Positions 44,561 to 52,603 of a DNA stretch of 64,000 bases are shown in pieces; positions within the stretch are counted from its first letter, which is position 1; every line of letters begins with the position of its first letter. Below the pieces are notes generated by a model. That model did not search any database, was not told where the DNA came from, and saw only the letters and a list, made by a program, of their open reading frames with translations. A program made the position numbers and the translations under genes. The stretch is from Mycobacterium sp. SMC-2 (GTDB taxonomy: Bacteria; Actinomycetota; Actinomycetes; Mycobacteriales; Mycobacteriaceae): contig NZ_CP079863.1 in the NCBI RefSeq assembly GCF_025263485.1, positions 3,782,001 through 3,846,000 on the forward strand. Reading direction: 5' to 3'.

Positions 44561-45545
44561 GGTCCTTCCGTTCTCGCCCCGACGCCGGCCGCCCCTTCGG
44601 CGGTGTCTGACGTCCTTGGTACCCGATGCGGCTGTGGTCTTGCTGGATTGGCCAACTCGGGAGCGCCAGAACGGCCCGCCGGATGCGGTCGGGATCCCCG
44701 GTGATGTCGATCGCGTGGATGCGGTCATCGGTTCCGACGGCGATCAGCAGCAGCGCCTCGGCGTGCCCGCGTGGCGCGAGCACGATGCCCGGTGCCCCGT
44801 CGATGAGCATGACCGCGCCGGCGCGGGCCCGCTGGGCGAATTGGCGGGTCTCCTCCGCGATCTGACCGGCGCCGCGCAGCTCGGTCGGCACGTCGGCGGG
44901 CACCAGCGCCCGATCGACCGTGCGCACCACGTCCGGGGCCAGCAGCTCGAGCAGGGTGGCGATGTCACCGCCGCGGGACGCCGCGAGAAACGCTTCCACG
45001 ATCTCGAGGTGCTTCGCCACGCGCTCGGGTTTGCCGCCCGGGTCGCCTCGCAGGCGCCCACGCGCCCGGCTCGCCAGCTTCTTGGTGGCGTCGGGCGACC
45101 GGTTCAGCAGGCCGGCGATCTTCTCGAACGGCACCGCGAACAGGTCATGCAGCACGAATGCGACGCGCTGCGCCGGGGAGAGCCGGTCGAGTACCACGAG
45201 CAGCGCGTTGCTCACCGACTCCGTCAAGAGCGTTTCCTCGTCCGCCGGCGCCGACGCGGTCGCTGCCAGCCGGTCCAGTTCGTCGGGCGAGACCAGCGGT
45301 TGTTCGGCGCGTCTCTTGCGCGCCCGCAGCTGGTCGAAGGCCTCGCGCGCGGTGATCGTGGTGAACCAGCCAGTGAGATTGTCGACCGCGCCGAAGTCCG
45401 CACGGCTGGCCTTCAGCCACGCCGACTGCACCGCGTCCTCGGCATCGGCCGTCGAGCCCAGCAGCTGGAAGGCGACCGACCTCAGGTGTCGCCGGTCCGC
45501 GTCGAACCGCTGCGCGAGATCGGCCAGATTTTCCGGGGCGCTCAT
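44550..45545 (-). CDS. ECF41-like RNA polymerase sigma factor with SnoaL-type C-terminal domain
   Basis: A 331-residue sigma factor. Region 2 is visible at about 10-75 (LGSTADAEDAVQSAWLKASRADF...WFTTITAREAFDQLRARKRR) and region 4 at about 115-165 (RVAFVLHDLFAVPFEKIAGLLNRSPDATKKLASRARGRL). A C-terminal NTF2/SnoaL-like domain (about 175-290) contains LIDGAPGIVL, close to the NGxPG motif of ECF41/SigJ-type factors, where this domain replaces an anti-sigma factor. It is divergent from a DoxX-like gene. From memory H37Rv has no sigma gene at this place. Confidence 0.88.
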   Translation of the reverse strand: MSAPENLADLAQRFDADRRHLRSVAFQLLGSTADAEDAVQSAWLKASRADFGAVDNLTGWFTTITAREAFDQLRARKRRAEQPLVSPDELDRLAATASAPADEETLLTESVSNALLVVLDRLSPAQRVAFVLHDLFAVPFEKIAGLLNRSPDATKKLASRARGRLRGDPGGKPERVAKHLEIVEAFLAASRGGDIATLLELLAPDVVRTVDRALVPADVPTELRGAGQIAEETRQFAQRARAGAVMLIDGAPGIVLAPRGHAEALLLIAVGTDDRIHAIDITGDPDRIRRAVLALPSWPIQQDHSRIGYQGRQTPPKGRPASGRERKDHAR

Positions 45546-45564
45546 GGGTCACCTTTTCCGCACG

Positions 45565-45590
45565 GGAACCGTCAACAGAACGACCGCGTC
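45565..45590 (+). promoter_or_regulatory. Candidate ECF-type promoter for the DoxX-like gene
   Basis: GGAAC (45565-45569), 17 bases, then CGTC (45587-45590), the general layout of ECF sigma promoters, 34 bases before the leader ORF start. It would be a natural target of the divergent sigma factor. Inference only. Confidence 0.45.
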
Positions 45591-45624
45591 CATCGAGTTC
45601 GCTGATACGAAGGAGGCCAACACC

Positions 45625-45708
45625 ATGACCCTATCGATTGTGCGCCGCAGCGCGCGCGGCGACCATCCAGCCCGCCGCCGCAAAACCGGCTGTCGGGCAA
45701 CGGTTTGA
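45625..45708 (+). CDS. Possible 27-residue leader ORF before the DoxX-like gene
   Basis: ATG 45625 follows a very strong AAGGAGG (45610-45616). The 27-codon frame encodes a basic peptide (MTLSIVRRSARGDHPARRRK...) and its TGA overlaps a TTG start of the DoxX-like gene (TTGA). The DoxX-like gene has no ribosome binding site of its own, so translational coupling through this ORF is likely. Whether the peptide itself has a function cannot be told. Confidence 0.42.
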   Translation: MTLSIVRRSARGDHPARRRKTGCRATV

Positions 45709-46064
45709 CGCGGATGGACACCGCATCCGTTGTCATCACGCTGTGCACCGCCGCCATCACCGCGGGGATCGCCGTGGCAGACCTCATCCCTGCGCGATTC
45801 GTCCTCGCCAACTCGGCCGAAGTCGGGGTGCCGCGTTCGTGGCTGCCGGCGCTGGGGGCGGTCAAGTTGGCCGGCGCGGCGGGGCTGGTCCTGGGCCTGG
45901 TGGGCCCGCCCGCCTTGGGAATCGCGGCCGCCGCCGGCCTGGTGCTGTTCTTTGTCGGTGCAGTAGTCACACACCTGCGGGCCCGCGTCCTGTACAACAT
46001 CGCGTTCCCAGGCACGTACCTGTGCATGTCGGCGGCGGCGCTGACCCTGATGGTGTTGCGTTGA
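45705..46064 (+). CDS. DoxX-like small membrane protein
   Basis: A protein of up to 119 residues with four membrane helices, of the DoxX-like type (SWLPALGAVKLAGAAGLVLGLVGPPALGIAAAAGLVLFFVGAVVTHLRAR). TTG 45705 overlaps the leader-ORF stop; ATG 45714 is an alternative three codons later. Small DoxX-like genes often sit beside ECF41/SigJ-type sigma genes, and this one is divergent from such a gene, so it is probably its target. The enzymatic role is not established. Confidence 0.78.
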   Translation: MTRMDTASVVITLCTAAITAGIAVADLIPARFVLANSAEVGVPRSWLPALGAVKLAGAAGLVLGLVGPPALGIAAAAGLVLFFVGAVVTHLRARVLYNIAFPGTYLCMSAAALTLMVLR

Positions 46065-46076
46065 CCGGGGCCGCGA

Positions 46077-46877
46077 TCAGGCCGGGAAGTATCGGATCCG
46101 CCTGATCGCGGCGTCCCGCCAAGCCATGTCCGCGAACATGATCCCGCGCCCATGGCCGGAGTTGACCGAGATCGCTACCGTGGGGCCGGCGCTGTTCATC
46201 TTGGTCGAACGGGCGCCGTCCAGTCGCTCGACGAGCTCAGCGAGGTCGAGTGCATCATGGTCACCGAGAGTTATTGTGGCGCCTGGTGATAATGCTCGCG
46301 CGGCAGCGGTGCGATCTCGCCGCGCGGCGGCGTCGAGGAACGTCTGCGCCGATGTTTTGTGCCGCGCACCCACCCGCCGGAATCCCGCCATGAAGCCGGC
46401 CGTGCCGCGCAGCCGCTGATTGCTCAACAAGCCACGCGACAGTTGCACGGCGGGTGAGACCGCGCGTGATCCGGCCCGCAGGAACTGCAGCATCATCGCG
46501 GGCAATTCCCAATAGGCTCGCAGGTGGCCAATATGCCACTCGCCGTTGGCGTTTCGCAGGTCGTAACGCAGGAACGCGGGGATGTACATCGTGGCGGCCT
46601 TGCCCATCGCGACCTCGAGCTCGAGGTCGCGCAGGACCACGGCGCCCAAGACGATATCGAGGTCGCGGTGGAACTTGATGTCACGAGGACCGATGAAGGT
46701 GTCATAAAAGCGGCCGATCTGGTCCCGGCCGACATGCGGCCACGACCCGACCGGGTCCTCGACGCGACCGTCATCGGTGAACAGCCCCACCCACCCCGCG
46801 CGGTCGTGCGCGGCGGCCGCCTGCGGCGACCGCTCGACGGCGGCGAGCAGACATTCCCGATCCGGTGCCACCCCCAT
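46077..46877 (-). CDS. Conserved protein with NTF2-like domains (Rv2042c-like)
   Basis: A 266-residue protein. The N-terminal half is SnoaL/NTF2-like (AAAHDRAGWVGLFTDDGRVEDPVGSWPHVGRDQIGRFYDTFIGP, then VEVAMGKAATMYIPAFLRYDL...WHIGHLRAYWELP). The C-terminal half has a second, weaker domain with GDHDALDLAELVERL. ATG 46877 overlaps the pncA stop by one base (TGATG), so the pair is translationally coupled. Position and length match Rv2042c from memory. The function is unknown. Confidence 0.82.
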   Translation of the reverse strand: MGVAPDRECLLAAVERSPQAAAAHDRAGWVGLFTDDGRVEDPVGSWPHVGRDQIGRFYDTFIGPRDIKFHRDLDIVLGAVVLRDLELEVAMGKAATMYIPAFLRYDLRNANGEWHIGHLRAYWELPAMMLQFLRAGSRAVSPAVQLSRGLLSNQRLRGTAGFMAGFRRVGARHKTSAQTFLDAAARRDRTAAARALSPGATITLGDHDALDLAELVERLDGARSTKMNSAGPTVAISVNSGHGRGIMFADMAWRDAAIRRIRYFPA

Positions 46878-47437
46878 CACGGCCCCCCGACCAGTTCGAT
46901 TCCTGCCGACCGCATCTCGGCCAGCGCTTGCGCCGCCGAATCCGCCGACACGGCCGCGGTCAGGTCCACCAGCACCCTGGTGGATAGGCCCGCCCGCGCG
47001 GCGTCCTCGGCGGTCGCCCGGACGCACTGGTCGGTGGCGATGCCGACCACGTCGACCTCGTCGACCCCGCGCTGCCGCAACCAGTCCAGCAGCGGGGTGC
47101 CGTTCTGATCGACGCCCTCGAAACCGCTATATCCCGCGGCGTGGGCACCCTTGCGGAAGACGGCCTCGATTCGGCTGGTGTCGAGGTCGGGCCGGAAGTC
47201 CGCACCCGGGCTTCCGGCGATGCAGTGCGGGGGCCATGACGACGAGTAATCCGGGTGATCGGAGAAATGGCCGCCCGGCTCGATATGAAAGTCCTGGGTT
47301 GCTACGACATGCTGGTAGCCCGGCTCGCCGACCAGATAGTCGTTGATGGCGGATGCGACGGCGGCCCCGCCGGCCACCGGCAGCGAGCCACCCTCGCAGA
47401 AATCGTTTTGCACGTCGACGATGATCAACGCCCTCAC
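46877..47437 (-). CDS. pncA: Nicotinamidase/pyrazinamidase PncA
   Basis: A 186-residue amidase that converts nicotinamide to nicotinate in NAD salvage and, in M. tuberculosis, activates pyrazinamide. The catalytic triad is intact: Asp8 (ALIIVDVQNDF), Lys96 (VFRKGAH) and Cys138 (ATDQCVR). The metal ligands Asp49, His51, His57 and His71 are present (QDFHIEPGGHF and PPHC). The length equals the H37Rv protein. Position 137 is Gln where H37Rv has His, by recollection. The start is GTG 47437, giving VRALIIVD; the open frame extends ten residues further without similarity. Confidence 0.95.
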   Translation of the reverse strand: MRALIIVDVQNDFCEGGSLPVAGGAAVASAINDYLVGEPGYQHVVATQDFHIEPGGHFSDHPDYSSSWPPHCIAGSPGADFRPDLDTSRIEAVFRKGAHAAGYSGFEGVDQNGTPLLDWLRQRGVDEVDVVGIATDQCVRATAEDAARAGLSTRVLVDLTAAVSADSAAQALAEMRSAGIELVGGP

Positions 47438-47532
47438 GTGACTCACCCTATCGATGTCACCCGTCACGGCGCTTCAGCTGGGCATATGGGCAGGGCGGTT
47501 TGTTCACCAACCCTTCGGGTAACCCACCGGCC

Positions 47533-48492
47533 ATGTTGATCCGGAGAATCGCGCGCCCGTTGCTGTCAGTGGCATTCATCGGCCAGGGAGTCAATTCCCT
47601 GCTCAACCCCAAGTCGGCGGCCGCGGCCGCGGCGCCCGCCTTGGATGGTTTGCAGGCGCTGCCGGATTCGGTGAGCGGCAACATTCCGAGCGACCCCGAG
47701 ACGTTCGCGCAAATCAACGCGGCGGTTCAGATCGGCGGCGGCCTGCTGCTTGCCACGGGCAGGCTGCCTCGGGTCGCCGCGGCGGCACTCGCGTTCACCG
47801 TGGTACCCGCCAACCTCGGGGCGCACTCGTTCTGGAACGAAAGCGACCCGCAGGCGAAAGCTCAGAAACGCCAGCAGTTCCTCACCGACCTCAGCCTGGT
47901 GGGCGGATTGTTGATCGCGTCCGCCGACACGGCGGGCAAGCCGTCGCTCGGGTGGCGCGGCCGACGCGCGGCCGAGCGCCTCTCCGAGCGAGTGTCGTCG
48001 GCCCTGCCCGGCTCACACGACGTCGATACCGACTTCTCGGAATTGGGCGAGAAGATCGTGCACGGCCTGCAGGTCGGCGCCGAACGTGGCCGCGAACTGG
48101 CCAGCACGGCCGCCGAACGGGGCGCGCCGTACGCCGAGGCCGCGCTCGAACGCGGCCGCGAATTCGCCAGCACGGCCGCCGAACGAAGCAAGCCTCTGGC
48201 CAAGAAGGCCCGCAAGCGGGGCGAGGAACTCGCCGAGGAAGCGGCCGAGCGAGCCGCACCGCTAGCCAAGAGGGCCCGTAAACGCGGCGAGACGCTGGCC
48301 GAGAAGGCACGTAAGCGTGGCGAAGACCTGGCGAGCACGGCCCTTGAGCGCGGCGAGGACCTCGCCGAAACCGCTCGCGCGCGCGGCACTTACCTCGCCG
48401 AAACGGCCCGCGCACGGGGCGGCTACCTGGCCGACACCGCGCGCGAGCGACTGGGCGAGCAGGTCCAGGCCGGCCGTCGCAAGCTTTCCTGA
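47533..48492 (+). CDS. DoxX-family membrane protein with long 11-residue-repeat tail
   Basis: A 319-residue protein. The N-terminal 140 residues are a DoxX-type four-helix membrane domain (LIRRIARPLLSVAFIGQGVNSLLNP, QIGGGLLLATGRLPRVAAAALAF, FLTDLSLVGGLLIASADT). After a linker, residues about 183-314 are 12 units of 11 residues of the type (A/R)xRGxxLAxxA, highly charged and predicted helical. ATG 47533 begins the domain; an upstream TTG at 47500 is less likely. It is divergent from pncA and ends four bases from the convergent gluconokinase gene. The tail could lie on membranes or bind other proteins. Confidence 0.85.
   Translation: MLIRRIARPLLSVAFIGQGVNSLLNPKSAAAAAAPALDGLQALPDSVSGNIPSDPETFAQINAAVQIGGGLLLATGRLPRVAAAALAFTVVPANLGAHSFWNESDPQAKAQKRQQFLTDLSLVGGLLIASADTAGKPSLGWRGRRAAERLSERVSSALPGSHDVDTDFSELGEKIVHGLQVGAERGRELASTAAERGAPYAEAALERGREFASTAAERSKPLAKKARKRGEELAEEAAERAAPLAKRARKRGETLAEKARKRGEDLASTALERGEDLAETARARGTYLAETARARGGYLADTARERLGEQVQAGRRKLS
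48079..48474 (+). repeat. 33-bp coding repeats (12 units of 11 residues)
   Basis: Successive units read AERGRELASTA, AERGAPYAEAA, LERGREFASTA, AERSKPLAKKA, RKRGEELAEEA, AERAAPLAKRA, RKRGETLAEKA, RKRGEDLASTA, LERGEDLAETA, RARGTYLAETA and RARGGYLADTA, with a degenerate twelfth. The register is kept without gaps. Units differ enough that the repeat is old rather than recent. Confidence 0.9.
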
Positions 48493-48496
48493 CGGC

Positions 48497-48991
48497 TCAA
48501 TCGGCGTCGTGTAGGTAATCCTCGACGATCGCGTGCGCGTCCCCGCCGACATCGACGGTCGCGCCCGCTTCGTCCGCGTCAAGGGGCTCCAGCGCGTCGA
48601 ATTGCGAGCGCAGCAGCGCGGCTGGCATGAAGTGACCGGTCCGCGCGGCAAGCCGGGAGCCGATGAGCGCCGGTGAGCCGGCGAGGTGAAGAAACTCGAC
48701 CTGCGGGCAGTGCGCGCGCAGCTGGTCGCGGTACTTGCGTTTGAGCGCCGAACAACTCACCACGCCACCGTCACTATGGTCGGCCAGCCACTCGCCGACC
48801 CTGTCCAGCCACGGATAGCGGTCCTCGTCGTCGAGTGGTTCGCCGGCCGCCATCTTGGCGATGTTGGCCGGCGGGTGCAGGGTGTCGGCGTCGACCAAGG
48901 GGACCCGCAGGCGTTGCGCGAGCGCCACCCCCACGGTCGACTTGCCCGATCCCGAGACGCCCATCACCACGATGGGGGCCGATCCGGTCAC
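48497..48991 (-). CDS. gntK: Gluconokinase
   Basis: A 164-residue P-loop kinase that phosphorylates gluconate to 6-phosphogluconate. Walker A is GVSGSGKST (residues 11-19), followed by the family pattern DADTLHPPANIAKMAAGEPLDDEDRYPWLDRVG, VVSCSALKRKYRDQLR and RTGHFMPAALLRSQFDALEPL. The start overlaps the stop of the upstream kinase/lipocalin-like fusion gene by four bases, so both are co-translated. Confidence 0.93.
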   Translation of the reverse strand: MTGSAPIVVMGVSGSGKSTVGVALAQRLRVPLVDADTLHPPANIAKMAAGEPLDDEDRYPWLDRVGEWLADHSDGGVVSCSALKRKYRDQLRAHCPQVEFLHLAGSPALIGSRLAARTGHFMPAALLRSQFDALEPLDADEAGATVDVGGDAHAIVEDYLHDAD

Positions 48992-51000
48992 CCGGACCGT
49001 TCGCCGAAGTTACGGTTCCATTCCACCCAACCGACGCCCCCGCGGCCGTCCGCCGTTTTTACGGTGACCCAGGCCCGCGGAAACTGACTCACCCGCCCGT
49101 CGGCGGCGGTCGGGCGCACCGGCGCCTGGCCGCGCACCTCGAGGTCCGCGGTGATGTCACCGGGGTTGAGGGCCAATGTGGCGTTTAGCGGTAATCCGTT
49201 GGCGCCGAAGGACTCTCGCGATTCCACGGTTTGCAGGTCAGTGACCGTTCCTTCGGCGTCCTGACAGTAGCCGACGCTGAAGGTCGGTGCGCCGGGAATC
49301 CGGATTTCCACGCCGTGCAGGTGGGTGCCGTCGTCAAGGTGCAGCGCGCTCCACATCCAGTCCATGCTCCACCAGTCGCGCACGCCCCAGGAGTGATCGC
49401 GCTGGCCCGGCACCGACTCGAGCCGATAGCTGGCGTCGTCGATCGTGACCGTGCCCGAGACCGTGCACGGGATCTCATAACGTGTCGTCAACCGGTACTT
49501 GTACGGGACGCCGTCGGTGGCCCACACCAAGTTCATCGTCATCTCGACGGGGGTTCCCGGCTCCCCACGCAACAGCGCCGACGGATCGGAGTAAGCCTGA
49601 GCCCGCGCCCGCAGGTCGACGCGATAGGTCTGCAGCGACGCAGGCGCGCAGTGGCCGAGTTCGAAGGAGTCGGTGCGCAATTCCCAGGGGTCCGCCGGCA
49701 GGGGCACTCGCGCGTCGACGGCGATGGTCGCCATGTCGGGGCCGCACAGCAGCGCGTTCACCCACGCCGTCTGCTCGTTCGCGATCAGGCCGAGACGAAA
49801 CCAGCCGCCCAATCCCTGTGTCACATCGGCGAAGTCGGCATACCAGCTCTCGCTCCACAGCGGTTCGGCGGTCGGAGCGTGCGCGAGTTCGTCCTCCTCC
49901 GACGGCCGCAAGGGTTCGGGCGTCTGCGCCACGGGCAGCACCGCCAGCGCGTCCGTGTCGAGCACGTGATCACAGTGCCGTTGCAGCATCGTCATGAACA
50001 TCCGGTCGCCGCGCTCGGTGCGCTCCACCAGCATCGAGGAGACGATCGCCATCATCACGCCGAAAAAGCTCTGCCGGCGAACACCTTCGGCGACGTCGGC
50101 CAGCGTGAGGGGCGCCGCCGGCCCCAGCGCCTGGTGGTACGCCCGCAGCAAGTCGTCGTAGTGCTCCCGACGATCCTGCGTCGGCAGGGCGCAGCCGAGA
50201 AAGTAGGAGAGGTCGGTCAAAGCCGGGCCCCACGAAACCGTCTGCCAGTCGACGACCGTCAACGGACGATCCGCCCCGGCTGCGCCGAACAACAAGTTGT
50301 CCAACCGGTAGTCACCGTGCATCAGGCCCTGGATGCGGTCCGCCGCCGCCTCCTGGGCCAGGTATCCGTCGAAGGACGCGACCAGGCGTTCGCACACCAC
50401 GCGGTGCTCCGGCGCGATCTGGTCGCCGTAGCGGTCGATGAAGCCGGCGTAGAGCGGGGCGATCATCGCCTGGTTGAGCGGCGACTCGCGGTTGAGCCAC
50501 GGCGCTTCGGCCAGCGTGGTATCGCCGAGCAGCGGACCGTGCAGCCGCCCCAGCTCGACCACACCGAGGTGGGCCTGCTCGGCTGTCGCGCCCGCGATTT
50601 CGTCCCCGACGACCGCTGGCCCGGCATCGCCCAGCAGTAGATCGAACGCACCCGTCGAGTCATCCACGGCGGCGTGGTAGCAGGGCGCGATCGGCCCGCC
50701 CAGGCGTGGCGCTATGTCGCCGTAGAACCGCACCTCCCGCTCGTAGAGGCCCAGCGCCAGGCCCGTTTGCCGACTCACCGGGTCGGTGGCCGCTACCTTG
50801 AGGACCACCGACTCGGGCCAGTCGAGGGATGCCGGGCCGTCGGCGTAGCTGAGGCGGACGCGGTAGCACTCGCTCATCTGCCCGGTGCCGATGCGCTCTA
50901 CGGAGAAATCGGCGATGGGCCCTGCGCCGAGCGCCGATTCCAGCCATTCGGCGGTGAGGTCGCCGGGTCGTTCGATGACTTGCGCGGTGTCTGCATGCAT
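48988..51000 (-). CDS. Fusion of aminoglycoside-phosphotransferase-like kinase and AttH/lipocalin-like domain
   Basis: A 670-residue two-domain protein. Residues about 1-345 form an APH/EcKinase-type kinase: glycine-rich loop IGTGQMSECYRVRL, ion-pair Lys in VVLKVAA, catalytic loop GLMHGDYRLDNLLF (about 228) and metal-binding VVDWQTV. Residues about 375-670 have no kinase features; the RDHSWGVRDWWSMDWMWSALHLDDGTHLHGVEI segment resembles AttH/hydroxyneurosporene-synthase-like double lipocalin proteins. A small hydrophobic substrate that is bound and phosphorylated is a reasonable guess. It runs tightly between lipT and gntK on the same strand. Confidence 0.8.
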   Translation of the reverse strand: MHADTAQVIERPGDLTAEWLESALGAGPIADFSVERIGTGQMSECYRVRLSYADGPASLDWPESVVLKVAATDPVSRQTGLALGLYEREVRFYGDIAPRLGGPIAPCYHAAVDDSTGAFDLLLGDAGPAVVGDEIAGATAEQAHLGVVELGRLHGPLLGDTTLAEAPWLNRESPLNQAMIAPLYAGFIDRYGDQIAPEHRVVCERLVASFDGYLAQEAAADRIQGLMHGDYRLDNLLFGAAGADRPLTVVDWQTVSWGPALTDLSYFLGCALPTQDRREHYDDLLRAYHQALGPAAPLTLADVAEGVRRQSFFGVMMAIVSSMLVERTERGDRMFMTMLQRHCDHVLDTDALAVLPVAQTPEPLRPSEEDELAHAPTAEPLWSESWYADFADVTQGLGGWFRLGLIANEQTAWVNALLCGPDMATIAVDARVPLPADPWELRTDSFELGHCAPASLQTYRVDLRARAQAYSDPSALLRGEPGTPVEMTMNLVWATDGVPYKYRLTTRYEIPCTVSGTVTIDDASYRLESVPGQRDHSWGVRDWWSMDWMWSALHLDDGTHLHGVEIRIPGAPTFSVGYCQDAEGTVTDLQTVESRESFGANGLPLNATLALNPGDITADLEVRGQAPVRPTAADGRVSQFPRAWVTVKTADGRGGVGWVEWNRNFGERSG

Positions 51001-51018
51001 GGGGGTCAGCGTGCCAGG

Positions 51019-52524
51019 TCACCGGACAAGGGAGAAGCCATCCCAGGCAATCCGGCGGTGCGGATGCGGATCGAACTCGACGCGGCTCTTGCGGTCGAAG
51101 ACCATGACGGCGCGGTCGGCGGTGCGGTATGTGGGCCAGTCCTCGCCCGGTGCACCGGTGCGGCTGAAGGACCGCCACCGCCGTTGCACCTGGTTGCTCA
51201 CCCGCAGCGCGGCGCGCCGGTCGGCGGCGGCCGTCAACAGGGCACCCAATCGGGTGCGATAGACGTCGAAGACGGCCAGCAACTCGGTGGCATGAGTGGC
51301 GCCCAGGCCCGACCAGCGCAGCGTGCGGGGCGCGTAGTCGTAGCGGTAGAGATAGGTGGGCGCGTGCGCGCTGTGGGCCTCGGCGATCTGCCAGGCCGCA
51401 GAACCGAAGGCGAAGTCGCCGCCGAGCTGGATGCATGCCGACGGCGCGGGGTAATCCGGGTAGGCCGCGGTGATGCGTTCACGCGCGGCCGGTTCGGTGT
51501 CGGCCAGCAGCTCCTCGATCATCGCTTGATTGGTCGGCAGCATTTTGAGGAAGCGGGTGAACAGGCGGCCCTCTTCGGCGTTGGTGCCCACGATGAGGGG
51601 TACCCGATGCGCGCGGCCACCGCGCATCGCCTCGACGGGATCGATGGGCACGACGTCGTCGCCGGCCACCGGACCGATCGGGAAGGCGCCCAGCCTGTCC
51701 TCCATGCCCTGGTCGATCAGCCGGTGTTGGGCTTCCACCAGTTGCGGCGCCGAGGCGTGCATCAGCGCCTCGGCGGCGTCCTGCGGGCGCGCGCCCAGCA
51801 GCTCGGCGAAGCGCGTCGCGAATTCCGCGGCGGTTTCTCGCGACCGAACCATGCCGGAGGCCGGGCTTTCCGAGATGGCCCGGGCGAACAACCCGTCCGC
51901 GGCGGGCACGGCCAACAGGGTGGCGGTGATGTGCGCGCCGGCGCTTTCGCCGAAGATGGTGACGTTGTCCGGGTCGCCGCCGAACGCCGAGATGTTGTCT
52001 TTCACCCACCGCAAGGCCATCACGAGGTCGCGCAGGAACAAATTGCTGTCGATGGTGATATCGGGCGCCGACAGCGACGACAGGTCCAGGCATCCCAACG
52101 CGCCCAGCCGGTAGTTCACCGACACGTACACGCAACCGCGACGCGCCAGCGCGGCGCCGTCGTACAGCGGCGTGGCCGAGCTGCCCAGGATGTAGCCACC
52201 GCCGTGAATGAAGACCATGACGGGCAGCGGCTCTTCGGCGGGGGCCTCGGGAGTGACGACGTTCAGGGTGAGGCAGTCCTCCCCCATCGGCTGGTACCGG
52301 CCAAGACCCAGCATCGTGTAGCGACGCTGCTGGGGTGCGCAGTTGGCGAAGCCGTGGCAGTGCCGCACACCCGACCACGGTTGCGCCGGGCGGGGCGCCC
52401 GCAGCCGCAGCGATCCGACCGGTGGCCGGGCGTACGGGATGGATCGCCAGCGGTTGACGCCGTCCCGGGTGAAGCCCTCCACAGTGCCGATGGTCGTGCG
52501 TGCGCGGACGGTGCGCTGATGCAT
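51019..52524 (-). CDS. lipT: Type-B carboxylesterase LipT
   Basis: A 501-residue carboxylesterase. It has the oxyanion motif FIHGGGYILGS (about 105), EDCLTLNV, the nucleophile motif FGESAGAHI (about 193), a Glu in GTNAEEGRLF and the histidine region LGATHATELL. There is no signal peptide. By length and position next to lppI it corresponds to Rv2045c. It probably hydrolyses short-chain esters. It shares its upstream gap with the divergent lppI gene. Confidence 0.9.
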   Translation of the reverse strand: MHQRTVRARTTIGTVEGFTRDGVNRWRSIPYARPPVGSLRLRAPRPAQPWSGVRHCHGFANCAPQQRRYTMLGLGRYQPMGEDCLTLNVVTPEAPAEEPLPVMVFIHGGGYILGSSATPLYDGAALARRGCVYVSVNYRLGALGCLDLSSLSAPDITIDSNLFLRDLVMALRWVKDNISAFGGDPDNVTIFGESAGAHITATLLAVPAADGLFARAISESPASGMVRSRETAAEFATRFAELLGARPQDAAEALMHASAPQLVEAQHRLIDQGMEDRLGAFPIGPVAGDDVVPIDPVEAMRGGRAHRVPLIVGTNAEEGRLFTRFLKMLPTNQAMIEELLADTEPAARERITAAYPDYPAPSACIQLGGDFAFGSAAWQIAEAHSAHAPTYLYRYDYAPRTLRWSGLGATHATELLAVFDVYRTRLGALLTAAADRRAALRVSNQVQRRWRSFSRTGAPGEDWPTYRTADRAVMVFDRKSRVEFDPHPHRRIAWDGFSLVR

Positions 52525-52603
52525 GACCCGACGGTAGCCGACATTGCGGGCGTAACGCGCGCGCAGCGCGTTATTTCGCGCGCATGGCGGTTAGCCTGAC
52601 TGG

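Noticed and set aside
48079..48474. 33-bp periodic DNA as a CRISPR or non-coding tandem repeat
   Set aside because: Units diverge at synonymous positions while the 11-residue protein pattern is kept, so it is a coding repeat.
49231..52599. Plus-strand frames of 469 and 641 codons opposite the kinase fusion and lipT
   Set aside because: Antisense shadows; the minus-strand products have full catalytic motifs.
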